Below, piece by piece: positions 28,584 to 36,775 of a stretch of DNA of 64,000 nt. Each line of letters opens with the position of its first letter. The stretch's first letter is position 1. This DNA comes from Hyphomicrobiales bacterium (GTDB lineage Bacteria; Pseudomonadota; Alphaproteobacteria; Rhizobiales; Rhizobiaceae), in assembly GCA_900472675.1 (NCBI GenBank), contig UCJA01000005.1, positions 126,848 through 190,847 on the forward strand, written 5' to 3'. The notes beneath the pieces are model-generated. The model did not search any database. It saw nothing but the letters and a program-made list of their open reading frames with translations, and was not told the origin of the DNA. The translations under genes and the position numbers were made by a program.

Positions 28584-29066
28584 ATGAGCAGACTGGACAG
28601 CTTCATCAGCCGCATGACGGCGCAGCGCGATATCCTCAACCACATCGAAGGCACGCTCGGCCTGCCCACGGAGGGCGATATCTTCGAAGTGGGTCTCGGC
28701 AACGGCCGCACCTACAGCCACCTGCGCCAGCTGTTTTCGCCCCGCCGCATTGTGGCCTTCGATCGCCACATGGGCGCCCACAAGACCGAAGTGCCGGAAG
28801 CGGAAGACCTGGTGCTCGGCGAAATCAAGGAAACCGGCCAGAACTATCTTGGCGCCAATGCCGCGCTGGTGCATGCGGATATCGGGCAGGGCTATCCGGA
28901 AAAGGATGCGATCACGCTGACTTGGCTGCCGCAGATGGTGGCGGGCATGCTGGCGGACGGCGCCTATGCGGTGAGCGGCCTGCCGCTCGATCATCCGCAG
29001 CTCGAAGAACTGCCGCGCCTGCCAGGCGTCGAGGAAGGCCGCTATTTCTACTATCGTAAGCGGTAA
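28584..29066 (+). CDS. SAM-dependent methyltransferase-like protein
   Basis: 160 residues. GDIFEVGLGNGRTYSHLRQLF is the SAM-binding motif I loop, followed by RRIVAFDRHMGAH, and ALVHADIGQGYPEKDA as a motif III-like region. It is small for a complete class I methyltransferase and has the size of the Methyltransf_17 type. The substrate is unknown. It lies 72 bases after the UDP-sugar dehydrogenase gene and probably belongs to that unit. Confidence 0.78.
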   Translation: MSRLDSFISRMTAQRDILNHIEGTLGLPTEGDIFEVGLGNGRTYSHLRQLFSPRRIVAFDRHMGAHKTEVPEAEDLVLGEIKETGQNYLGANAALVHADIGQGYPEKDAITLTWLPQMVAGMLADGAYAVSGLPLDHPQLEELPRLPGVEEGRYFYYRKR

Positions 29067-29170
29067 GCCGGTACCGGCCCAGGCTTCAACAGGGAAACGG
29101 GGGTGGGGTCATTCCCGGCCCCTGACTAAAATGTGGAATACGTCCCGTCGCTAAGCTCAGGAGATTTGCG

Positions 29171-29388
29171 ACCGCACGAGCGGTTGGCGTTGAAAGCCGT
29201 TAGTCTTGGACGTCCCTATTTTGGGTGAATTCCCGGCCAGATAGGCGGTTCAGCGCCTGGTAATCCCCTAATATCGGTTGACGAGTGAGCCACTCGGCAC
29301 TAGTTTGCTAGCTAACAACTAACCTAGCATCTTGAGAGACATGGGCTCCAGGCGGTTGGGGTAAAAAGCCGGCGTAAGCCGGTTTTTT
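29171..29388 (+). ncRNA. Candidate structured RNA upstream of the NYN gene
   Basis: No protein is encoded here, but five hairpins follow each other: ACCGC/GCGGT (29171-29184), AGGCG/CGCCT (29243-29258), CGAGTG/CACTCG (29282-29296), TGCTAG/CTAGCA (29306-29329) and the terminator at 29363. TTGACG (29278) and TAGTTT (29301), 17 bases apart, could be a promoter for a short transcript. It could be a small RNA or a leader with an attenuator for the next gene. The stretch is less GC-rich than its surroundings. No known RNA family is recognised. Confidence 0.35.
29363..29388 (+). terminator. Strong factor-independent terminator hairpin
   Basis: GCCGGC-GTAA-GCCGGT stem flanked by an A5 run on the left and T7 on the right, so it can act on both strands. 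It ends only about 15-20 bases before the NYN start. This either closes the upstream RNA or attenuates NYN expression. Confidence 0.8.
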
Positions 29389-29406
29389 TATGTCTGGGGG
29401 TTGGGA

Positions 29407-30384
29407 GTGCCGGCGTTACGAACACGGGTCTACATCGACGGCTACAATCTTTATTACGGCTGCCTGCGAAAGACAGCGTTCAAATGGCTTGACGTTCTCG
29501 CCCTGTTCGAAACGCAAATCCTGCCGTCGATCCTCTACAGGCCAGCGCCGGGCGCCGATCCTGCGACGATAGCGCTCCATCCAGACTGCGCGATTAAGTA
29601 TTTCACCGCCAAGATCATCGAAAGTGTCGCCAAGGGTGAGGACTCGGTATCGTCCCAAGCCCAATACCACAATGCGCTGACAACGCATTGCGGGGGCAGG
29701 CTGTCCTTCGTGATGGGCCACTATTCGCTCTATAAGGCCAACCAGCATATTGTGCCCGCCGACGATCCGAAGCGCTGGCCGCGTGATTGCGACAAGATCC
29801 AGGTCTGGAAGCTCGAGGAGAAGCAATCGGATGTGAACCTGGCGCTTCATATCTACGACGACGCCCTAAGCGGCGAAGTCGACCAGGTAGTGCTAGTCAC
29901 CAACGACACCGACCTTGTACCGGCTCTGGAGATGCTTCAGTCCCGTTGTCCGCACATTGTTCGCGGTTTGGTGATCCCGACGCGCAAAGTCGGCGCGGGC
30001 GGCGATCTCGAACGCCAGGCGAACGTGTCGTTGGCGAAATTGGCCCATTGGGTCAGACGCCATATCTCCGATGACGAGTTGCGGACGTCTCAATTGCCGG
30101 ATGTCGTCCCAGGGCGCCGGCGGGCCAGCATCAAGCCGCACTCATGGTATGCGAAGCCGCATCAACTTGCGAAGATGCTTGAGATAGCCCGTCCGGTGCT
30201 GCGCACTGAAGGTGAAATAATGAAATGGGCACGCAGGAAGAGCGTACATCTCGGCGGCCGCCGCCCAATCGATCTGATCGAGACGGATGCCGGCGCGGTC
30301 CAAGTGTTCAACTACATCGAAGCCTATATCCGCGAACAGCTCGACAAGGCCGGCGATCGGGACAATCTCTCTTCTAAAGCCTGA
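29407..30384 (+). CDS. NYN-domain nuclease fused to an MbcA/ParS/Xre-type antitoxin C-terminal domain
   Basis: The N-terminal half is a NYN (PIN-like) RNase domain: RVYIDGYNLYYG with the first Asp, KLEEKQSDVNLALHIYDDA with the second, and VVLVTNDTDLVPAL with the third and fourth acidic residues. Basic stretches (RRRASIKPH) link it to about 55 C-terminal residues. These contain LRTEGEIMKWARRKSVHLGGRRPIDLIETDAGA (read as landmarks WARR...LGGRRPIDLIETDAG), the DUF2384 toxin-binding pattern. No separate partner gene is adjacent. Start is uncertain: GTG 29407 has GGGGG six bases before it; TTG 29401 is possible. It interrupts a polysaccharide region and has a lower GC content. Confidence 0.78.
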   Translation: MPALRTRVYIDGYNLYYGCLRKTAFKWLDVLALFETQILPSILYRPAPGADPATIALHPDCAIKYFTAKIIESVAKGEDSVSSQAQYHNALTTHCGGRLSFVMGHYSLYKANQHIVPADDPKRWPRDCDKIQVWKLEEKQSDVNLALHIYDDALSGEVDQVVLVTNDTDLVPALEMLQSRCPHIVRGLVIPTRKVGAGGDLERQANVSLAKLAHWVRRHISDDELRTSQLPDVVPGRRRASIKPHSWYAKPHQLAKMLEIARPVLRTEGEIMKWARRKSVHLGGRRPIDLIETDAGAVQVFNYIEAYIREQLDKAGDRDNLSSKA

Positions 30385-30590
30385 ATTTCATACGCGGGAG
30401 GGACAGACAAGAGGGCGCCGATTTGATCGGCCTCCGTTGAAGGCCGTGCGACCCCAATAGGGCGGGCTATGAACGCGGAATCAGCCTCAGCACCCGAATC
30501 GTCCTGCATCTCTGCAGCCGTGAACGGTTACGTTCGGGAAAGTTCCCTGATCCATGCCGGTCCAACCCACGCGGCACCGGTTCGGGCAGA

Positions 30591-31058
30591 TCAGCTGACG
30601 AGGTGCTCGACGCGGTTGCTGCCGTTGAAGCGCGATCCGCGCAGGTTTTCGGCGAGCGTCCGGCTGATCTCCATGTTGATCCGCGGATTGTCGGCGATCA
30701 CCTTGAAGAACGTATCCTTGGCGATCCGCAGTGCCTCGACTTCCGTCTTCGCCCGGGCGGTCACCGCCTGCAGCGAGCTGGAGATCAAGCACATTTCACC
30801 GATGATTGAATTGCAGCCGGCCTCGCCGATCTTTATGTCTTCACCGGCAGTGTGAGTGAAGAGTTCGGCCTCGCCCAGAAGGATCACATAGGCAGCTTCG
30901 GCGTTGTCGCCCTGGGAGAAGAGTTCCTCACCGGGATCATAGCAGACACGGTCCGACGTGAAGGCAAGCAGCTTGAGCTTGCAGGGATCGACCCTGCAAA
31001 AATATGGGACCTTGCGTAGCAACTGCACTTCGTCGTTCAGCAACATGGTTTGCACCAT
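30591..31058 (-). CDS. Cyclic-nucleotide-binding-domain protein with altered phosphate cassette
   Basis: 155 residues, a single cNMP-binding beta-roll and nothing else. YDPGEELFSQGDNAEAAYVILLGEAELF (about 40-67) is the standard core. In the phosphate-binding cassette (GEMCLISSSLQAVTARA, from residue 87) the Arg that normally holds the cyclic phosphate is replaced by Gln97. Ligand binding may therefore be lost or changed. It begins 23 bases after the ABC-like gene and is presumably its operon partner; CNB domains often regulate a coupled transporter. ATG 31046 is an alternative start. Confidence 0.85.
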   Translation of the reverse strand: MVQTMLLNDEVQLLRKVPYFCRVDPCKLKLLAFTSDRVCYDPGEELFSQGDNAEAAYVILLGEAELFTHTAGEDIKIGEAGCNSIIGEMCLISSSLQAVTARAKTEVEALRIAKDTFFKVIADNPRINMEISRTLAENLRGSRFNGSNRVEHLVS

Positions 31059-31081
31059 CGGGTCAGTGTGGCGACAAAGAA

Positions 31082-33805
31082 TTATGCCACCAACGTTCTA
31101 AATATACCACTCTTCATGTCCAGAGTCTCGAAAGAACCATCTTCGACGATTGAGCCCCTGTCGAATACGATAACACGGTGAAACATTCGTGACAGGGATG
31201 TGTTTGACAAGACCCATACCACGGATGGATTATTATCCTGCTCTTGCAGGAATTGGAGCACGTTCTTAACGATCTCCTCCTGAACTCGGCGATCGAGGCC
31301 TGGAAGCGGTTTGTTAAAGATGTAGTAACTGGATCGGCGAATCAAGGCCCTTGCAAGGCTAAGCTTGTGCCTTTGCACAGGGGTGAGCCTGCGGCCGCTC
31401 GCGCCCACGTCGTAGGAAAGCCCCAGATTGATGAAGCTGTCGTAGAGGCCCATTTCCCGGGTCAGCCGCGCGGCGATCTTGCGGATCTTCGCCGGAGCGT
31501 CGGGGCTGCGGTGGGTCAGCTTGCCGAACAGGATGTTTTCACGAAGCGTCGCGGCGCCCATGTAGCGATGAGGGTCGTAGCGTTCGATCCGGTCGCGCAG
31601 CGCCATTGGCAGCTTGGCGTAGAACAGGTCGCGGGCCGCCACGATCTGGTCCATGATTTCCTCGCTCAGCACGCCGAAGCGGTAGCGCGGCTCGATATAG
31701 TAGAGGCTGAGCCGCACGATTGCCTTGCGGTCGCTCTCGCGCACCTCCATGCCCGGCTTGCGCCGGCGCTTCTGCATGAACTGCTGGTAGAAGGCGATGT
31801 CGTCTATGGTGATATGCTCCAGCTGCTGGAACAGCGGGTGCTCCGGCGGCAGGCCGGCAAAGATCTCGACCACGTTTTCGGCAATCGTCAGCCCCATCGC
31901 ATAGAGCAGCTCGAACAGGTTCGCCGTCTTCAGAACCTCGAAGATATACTCGCCTTCCACCACTTCCGCGTTGAAGGCGGATGTCTGCCGGCTTGCCGCA
32001 AACAAAAGGTTCTCGCGGACGGTTGCTTCCTTGTTGTAGCTGGTGAAATCGAAGTAGGCGACGATATTGCCGATCCCGTCGCGGGCCAGCTCCTCGCGCA
32101 GCGCGAACCGCATCTCCACCACCCGCTCGGTCAGCGTCGGGTTGTCCTTCGGGTCGATGAAGGAATGCAGCGCCAGTTCCATCACTTCCGATGTCAGCTG
32201 CACAGCGTCGAGAGCCCCCAGCATCGAGCGCGACAGATCGTCCGGTCCGCCGCGCGACACCGAGGTGGAGCGGACGTCGATCCAGTCGGCGTCCGGGTCG
32301 TGGATGGAATTGCCCGCCCGCAGTGCTTCCTGGATGGCCCAGCGCCGCGGATTGGTCTCGCCGTTCGGGTCGTTGTCGGGCACGCTCGGCGCGTGCTTCA
32401 GCCCGTAGACGAGGTTGTCCCGAAGCGTTCCGTGGAAGAAATAGCTGTCTGACGAGGCATAGGTGATCTGACGCCCGGTCACGGCCTCCGGCAGCTCCAG
32501 AAGCTCCGCGTCGCCCAGCGTCACCCGGCCGGACGTCGGCCAGGCGATGCGCCCGAAGGCCTCCGCGATCGCCTCGGCGCCGATGCCGGAATTGTCGATC
32601 ATCGCCACTGTCTCGCCGGCTGCGATCTTCAGCGACACGTTCTCGGTCACATGTGCGCCGCTGCCGTCGGAAATCGTCACATTCACGGCCGCGAGCGGGG
32701 AGGCGAGGTGGTCCGGCATCTTCGCCGACATCGTCTGGATCGCCGGGTCGAGCAGCTGCGGCGGCTCGAACTGCTCGCGCACCTGTTCGTACTTCACCTG
32801 CACGTCCTGGCGCGCCTGGTCCCAGTCGATCAGCTCCTTCAGCGGGCCGGGCAGGTCCTTGTAAGCATTGATGACCGCCACCAGCTGTCCCACGTCCAGC
32901 GTGCCGCGCAGCGCGAAATAGCCGCCGATCGAGTAGAACAGGAAGGGCGTCAGCTGCGACAGGAAGTTGTTGACGAATTTGACGAGGAATTTCCAGCGGT
33001 AGAGTTCGTAGCGGATCTTGTAGATCTGCCCCAGCCGGTTGGAAATGTCGGCCCGCTCGTAGTTGGTGGTGTCATAGGTGTGGATCGTGTCGATCCCCTC
33101 GACGATCTCGCCCACCTTGCCGGCCAGGTGCCGCGCCGTGATCTGTCGCTGGCGTCCAAGATCGATCAGCCGCCGCCGCATCTTCGGGATGATGCCCACC
33201 TGGATCGCCACCATGAAGGCGGCGATCAGCCCCAGCCACAGGTTCTGCAGGATGATGAAGATCAGCGCCGCGGTGGCCTGGCCTCCCAGAAGCGCCGGCT
33301 GCACGAAGGCGTCGCCGGTAAAGCCGCCGAACGGCTCCACTTCGTCCTTTACCATGCTGGAGACTTCCGCCGCGCGCACCTGGCGCATAGTCGATGGCGG
33401 AAAGCGCAACAGCCGGTCGACAAGCTCGTAGCGGATGCGCCGCAGCAGCCGCTCGCCAAGCTTGCCCTTGTAGTTGTTGATGTAGAACTTGAAGAGACCG
33501 TTGATGACCACCAGAAGCAGGAACACGCCGCTGAGCGCCAAGAGCATCTCCAGGCGCGACAGCTCAAAACCTTTAAAGGCGATGGTCCAGCCGAGCAGGG
33601 GCACCGTGTAGGAAAAATCGAGGAAAGCCTGGGTGGCACCCGGCGAATCGAATCCGCCCCCACCCTGGATCGGGCCGTTGATGATCTGCTTGGGCAGGTC
33701 GAAGGCCATGAAATAGGGAATCATCGAAAGCAGCACGATGCTCAGAACCCAGATCTGCTGGGGCCGCGTGTGGTTCCAGATGTAACGGAGTAGGTGTTTT
33801 TCCAT
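31082..33805 (-). CDS. ABC-exporter-like protein with degenerate ATPase motifs and a large insertion
   Basis: 907 residues. Residues 1-345 are an exporter-type membrane domain (six spans; EIVEGIDTIHTYDTTNYERAD is the coupling region). The ATPase domain is split. The Walker A position reads IDNSGIGAEA (403-412; no GKS/T), the Q-loop YASSDSYFF (449-457; no Gln), the signature GRRLTPVQRHK (804-814), Walker B YIFNKPLPGLD (828-838; Asp-Glu replaced by Asn-Lys) and the switch LSNTSLSR (866-873; no His). Between Walker A and signature lie about 340 extra residues. GTLRDNLVYG (459), ATVRENLLFA (594) and ATLRENILFG (752) are three copies of the segment after the Q-loop. Likely not an active ATPase, yet uninterrupted by stops. 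Confidence 0.85.
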   Translation of the reverse strand: MEKHLLRYIWNHTRPQQIWVLSIVLLSMIPYFMAFDLPKQIINGPIQGGGGFDSPGATQAFLDFSYTVPLLGWTIAFKGFELSRLEMLLALSGVFLLLVVINGLFKFYINNYKGKLGERLLRRIRYELVDRLLRFPPSTMRQVRAAEVSSMVKDEVEPFGGFTGDAFVQPALLGGQATAALIFIILQNLWLGLIAAFMVAIQVGIIPKMRRRLIDLGRQRQITARHLAGKVGEIVEGIDTIHTYDTTNYERADISNRLGQIYKIRYELYRWKFLVKFVNNFLSQLTPFLFYSIGGYFALRGTLDVGQLVAVINAYKDLPGPLKELIDWDQARQDVQVKYEQVREQFEPPQLLDPAIQTMSAKMPDHLASPLAAVNVTISDGSGAHVTENVSLKIAAGETVAMIDNSGIGAEAIAEAFGRIAWPTSGRVTLGDAELLELPEAVTGRQITYASSDSYFFHGTLRDNLVYGLKHAPSVPDNDPNGETNPRRWAIQEALRAGNSIHDPDADWIDVRSTSVSRGGPDDLSRSMLGALDAVQLTSEVMELALHSFIDPKDNPTLTERVVEMRFALREELARDGIGNIVAYFDFTSYNKEATVRENLLFAASRQTSAFNAEVVEGEYIFEVLKTANLFELLYAMGLTIAENVVEIFAGLPPEHPLFQQLEHITIDDIAFYQQFMQKRRRKPGMEVRESDRKAIVRLSLYYIEPRYRFGVLSEEIMDQIVAARDLFYAKLPMALRDRIERYDPHRYMGAATLRENILFGKLTHRSPDAPAKIRKIAARLTREMGLYDSFINLGLSYDVGASGRRLTPVQRHKLSLARALIRRSSYYIFNKPLPGLDRRVQEEIVKNVLQFLQEQDNNPSVVWVLSNTSLSRMFHRVIVFDRGSIVEDGSFETLDMKSGIFRTLVA

Positions 33806-34236
33806 CAGCAGATTCTTGAATCGGGGACGGCGACCGATGAGCCGACTGCCGGAAGGTTTAAGGGGAACATCATATAGGCCTTTGCCGGTGCCATGCCAAT
33901 CAGTCCTTGTGCGCCCAAATTATCTTAGCGCCCACTTATATTAACCGACTGCAGGACCGCGGGGACACGCCTTGTTTTCCCGGGTAAAAATCCGCGTTCG
34001 GCGGCCTCTCCGAAGCCCGGATCTCGGGGGCCGACGCGAACGTGATCGCGATCCATCGGCGTCGGTCGTCCACTCCAAAGGTTTTCGGTGCGCGCGCTTT
34101 GCGCGAATCGCGGATGACCCCGGCGGACCGGATTAAGCCCCCGCCTGCACCGGGCGAACCGTTTTGCCCCCGGCCGACCTTGACCCGACTGGCAGGAAGG
34201 GACATGCGGGCCCTTCGCATTGTAGGAGACGTCACT
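33806..34236. other. Intergenic region, ABC-like gene to BASS transporter gene
   Basis: 431 bases between divergent genes, with no supported coding region; a long antisense frame here is a GC artefact. The end nearest the transporter holds a clear ribosome site, TAGGAG at 34222-34227. No palindrome of note was found. Confidence 0.5.
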
Positions 34237-35196
34237 TTGAAATCGCTGGCTGCATTTTCCGCCTTTGTCGGCAGAACCTTTGCCCTCTGGGTCATTCTCT
34301 TTGCCGTACTGGGCTTCTTCCTGCCGGACGTCTTCAAGCAGATCGCCCCCTACATCGTCACGCTTCTTGGCATCATCATGTTCGGCATGGGCCTCACCCT
34401 GTCGCTGGATGACTTCCGGGAAGTGGTCAAGCGGCCGCTCGAAGTCGGCATCGGCGTTCTGGCGCAGTTCCTGATCATGCCGCTGCTCGCCGTGCTCCTC
34501 ACCCGGATCATCCCCATGCCGCCGGAAGTCGCTGCCGGCGTCATCCTGGTCGGTTGCTGCCCGGGCGGCACCTCCAGCAACGTCATGACCTATCTCAGCA
34601 AGGGCGACGTGGCGCTGTCGGTTGCATGCACGAGCGTGACCACGCTGGCAGCCCCCATCGTCACGCCCTTCCTCGTCTGGCTCCTTGCCAGCCAGTATCT
34701 GCCCGTCGATGCCTGGGCCATGTTCATCAGCATCGTCAAGGTGGTGCTTCTGCCGTTGGCGATCGGCTTTGCAGCACAAAAGCTGCTGCCGCAGGTGGTC
34801 AAGGCCGCCGTGCCGGTGCTTCCGCTGGTCAGCGTTATCGGCATCGTGCTGATCGTCTCGGCCGTGGTGGCCGCCAGCAAGGGCGCCATCGCCACCTCCG
34901 GCCTGATGATCTTTGCCGTCGTCGTACTTCACAACGGCCTCGGCTACCTGCTCGGCTTTTTCGCCGCCAAGGCCTGCGGCCTGTCGCTGGCCAAGCGCAA
35001 GGCGATCGCCATCGAAGTCGGCATGCAAAACAGCGGCCTCGGGGCAGCCCTCGCCAATGCCTACTTCTCGCCGGTCGCCGCGGTTCCGAGCGCCATCTTC
35101 TCCGTCTGGCACAATATCTCCGGCGCGCTTCTCGCCAACTTCTTCTCGGGCCGCACCGAAGAACGCGACCCGGCCGAAGTCGTCACCCGCCCCTGA
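34237..35196 (+). CDS. Bile acid:sodium symporter family (BASS) transporter
   Basis: 319 residues with nine to ten hydrophobic spans. Family landmarks are GIIMFGMGLTLSLDDF, LVGCCPGGTSSNVMTYLSKGDVALSVACTS and IEVGMQNSGLGAALAN, which form the sodium/substrate crossover region. Bacterial members import organic acids such as pantoate or bile-acid-like anions with sodium; the substrate here is unknown. The start is taken as TTG 34237 (MKSLAAFSAFVG), nine bases after TAGGAG. ATG 34204 would add eleven residues without a ribosome site. A strong terminator follows. Confidence 0.92.
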   Translation: MKSLAAFSAFVGRTFALWVILFAVLGFFLPDVFKQIAPYIVTLLGIIMFGMGLTLSLDDFREVVKRPLEVGIGVLAQFLIMPLLAVLLTRIIPMPPEVAAGVILVGCCPGGTSSNVMTYLSKGDVALSVACTSVTTLAAPIVTPFLVWLLASQYLPVDAWAMFISIVKVVLLPLAIGFAAQKLLPQVVKAAVPVLPLVSVIGIVLIVSAVVAASKGAIATSGLMIFAVVVLHNGLGYLLGFFAAKACGLSLAKRKAIAIEVGMQNSGLGAALANAYFSPVAAVPSAIFSVWHNISGALLANFFSGRTEERDPAEVVTRP

Positions 35197-35206
35197 CAGG
35201 GACGCG

Positions 35207-35232
35207 AAAAAGGGGGCTGCGGCCCCCTTTTT
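35207..35232. terminator. Bidirectional terminator
   Basis: AAAAAGGGGGC (35207-35217) pairs perfectly with GCCCCCTTTTT (35222-35232) around TGCG. The A and T runs make it usable by both the BASS gene and the convergent cysN. Confidence 0.9.
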
Positions 35233-35262
35233 GTATGCTCATGAATTGGTCGGTCGGTCCGC

Positions 35263-36774
35263 TCAGATGTCGCTGGCCGCATCCGTGAAGAACTCGGCGG
35301 CCTGCGATGCGGTCATCCGGCGGATCTCCGTTTCCGCGCGCCGCTTCAGGAAGATGTCGGTCGCCATCAGCTGTTCGGCCAGATCTGCCGGCAGCGACAG
35401 GATCACCCGCTCGCCTTCGCGCTGGATCTGGATGCTGCCGAGGTCGCTGCGCCGCGCGGTCACCATGCCGCCCGCCACCGTGTTCAGCGTGTCCGGATCG
35501 ATCAGTATGAACGCGCCCGTCGAGCGGTTCTGCTCATAGGTGTCGAAGATCGCCGGCTCCTGGAAGGAGAGGCCGACCTTGCCGATCGCGTTCATCGCAA
35601 GCGTCGAGGCATGCGGCTGCCATTCGCCGGTCGCAAGCTCCAGCTGCGACACGGGCTCGACGGTCACCCGCTGGCGGCGCGTGCCGCTTTTCAGCCAGTA
35701 GCGTTTGCCCGGCTCGATGCCGCCCGGCTGCAGGGAGACCAGTTGGGCATCGAAATGATGGCCCGTCATCGGCTGTGCGTCGATCGAGACGATCATGTCG
35801 CCGCGCGCCACGTCCACCTGGCGGTCGAGCACCAGCGTCACCGCATCGCCGGCGACGGCTGCATTGCGCACCAGGTCGAAGGTGACGATCTGCCGGACGT
35901 TGGCGATCATCCCGGAGGGCAGGATCGCGACGGAATCGCCCGGCCGGATGGCGCCACCGGCAACCGTGCCCTGATAGCCGCGAAAGCTTTCGCCCGGCCG
36001 TGACACCCGCTGCACCGGAAGGCGGAAACCGCCCGCCTGGGCCGAACGCACCGTGGCCAGCTCCAGCGTGTCGACCAGCGTCGGTCCTTCGTACCAGGGC
36101 ATGACGCTGGTGGCCGGATAGACCACGTTCTCGCCCTTCAGGGCGGACATGGGGATGGCCGTGATCTGGCGGATCCCGAGCGTCAGCGCGAACGCGCGGA
36201 ATTCGGAAGAGATCTGGTCAAACACGGCCTGGTCGTAGTTCATCAGGTCGATCTTGTTGACCGCCAGCACGAACTGCTTGATGCCCATCAGCGCGGCAAT
36301 CGTCGCATGCCGCCGGGTCTGCTCCAGCAGGCCGGCGCGGGCGTCGGCGAGCAGCACCGCGAGATCGGCGGTCGAGGCGCCGGTCGCCATGTTGCGGGTG
36401 TATTGCTCGTGGCCGGGCGTATCCGCCACGATGAAGGAGCGCCGGTCGGTCGCAAAATAACGGTAGGCGACGTCGATCGTAATGCCTTGTTCCCGCTCGG
36501 CCTGCAGGCCATCGAGCAGCAGCGCGAAATCGGGAAGGCCGAGATCGTTCTGGCTACCGCTGTCGCGGGCAAGCGTTGCCGCCTGGTCTTCCTTGACGGC
36601 CTTGGTGTCCCACAGCAGCCGGCCGATCAGGGTCGACTTGCCGTCATCGACGGAGCCGCAGGTGATCAGCCGCAGCGGCCGCATGTCGCGCGTACCGGCC
36701 TTGGCGGCGGATTCGGCAAAGGGGAGGATCACCGCGCCGGTGGCGGCGGGCGTCTGTGTAGCTGGGGCGGTCAT
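35263..36774 (-). CDS. cysN: Sulfate adenylyltransferase subunit 1 (GTPase)
   Basis: 503 residues. It has G1 GSVDDGKSTLIGRLL (36-50), G2 region EREQGITIDVAYRYF, G3 DTPGHEQYTRN and G4 NKIDL, followed by EF-Tu-like beta-barrels. With CysD it makes adenosine 5'-phosphosulfate from sulfate and ATP, driven by GTP hydrolysis. The usual C-terminal APS-kinase domain of NodQ/CysNC is absent. This agrees with the downstream use of APS directly by the CysH here. Its ATG is two bases after the cysD TGA. Confidence 0.97.
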   Translation of the reverse strand: MTAPATQTPAATGAVILPFAESAAKAGTRDMRPLRLITCGSVDDGKSTLIGRLLWDTKAVKEDQAATLARDSGSQNDLGLPDFALLLDGLQAEREQGITIDVAYRYFATDRRSFIVADTPGHEQYTRNMATGASTADLAVLLADARAGLLEQTRRHATIAALMGIKQFVLAVNKIDLMNYDQAVFDQISSEFRAFALTLGIRQITAIPMSALKGENVVYPATSVMPWYEGPTLVDTLELATVRSAQAGGFRLPVQRVSRPGESFRGYQGTVAGGAIRPGDSVAILPSGMIANVRQIVTFDLVRNAAVAGDAVTLVLDRQVDVARGDMIVSIDAQPMTGHHFDAQLVSLQPGGIEPGKRYWLKSGTRRQRVTVEPVSQLELATGEWQPHASTLAMNAIGKVGLSFQEPAIFDTYEQNRSTGAFILIDPDTLNTVAGGMVTARRSDLGSIQIQREGERVILSLPADLAEQLMATDIFLKRRAETEIRRMTASQAAEFFTDAASDI

Positions 36775-36775
36775 C

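Noticed and set aside
33925..35112. Long minus-strand frame over the BASS gene
   Set aside because: Composition is His/Asp/Gly-rich and repetitive; it lies opposite a clear membrane transporter.
35263..36774. NodQ (CysN fused to APS kinase)
   Set aside because: The protein ends at 503 residues with no kinase domain, and CysH carries the Cys motifs of an APS reductase.
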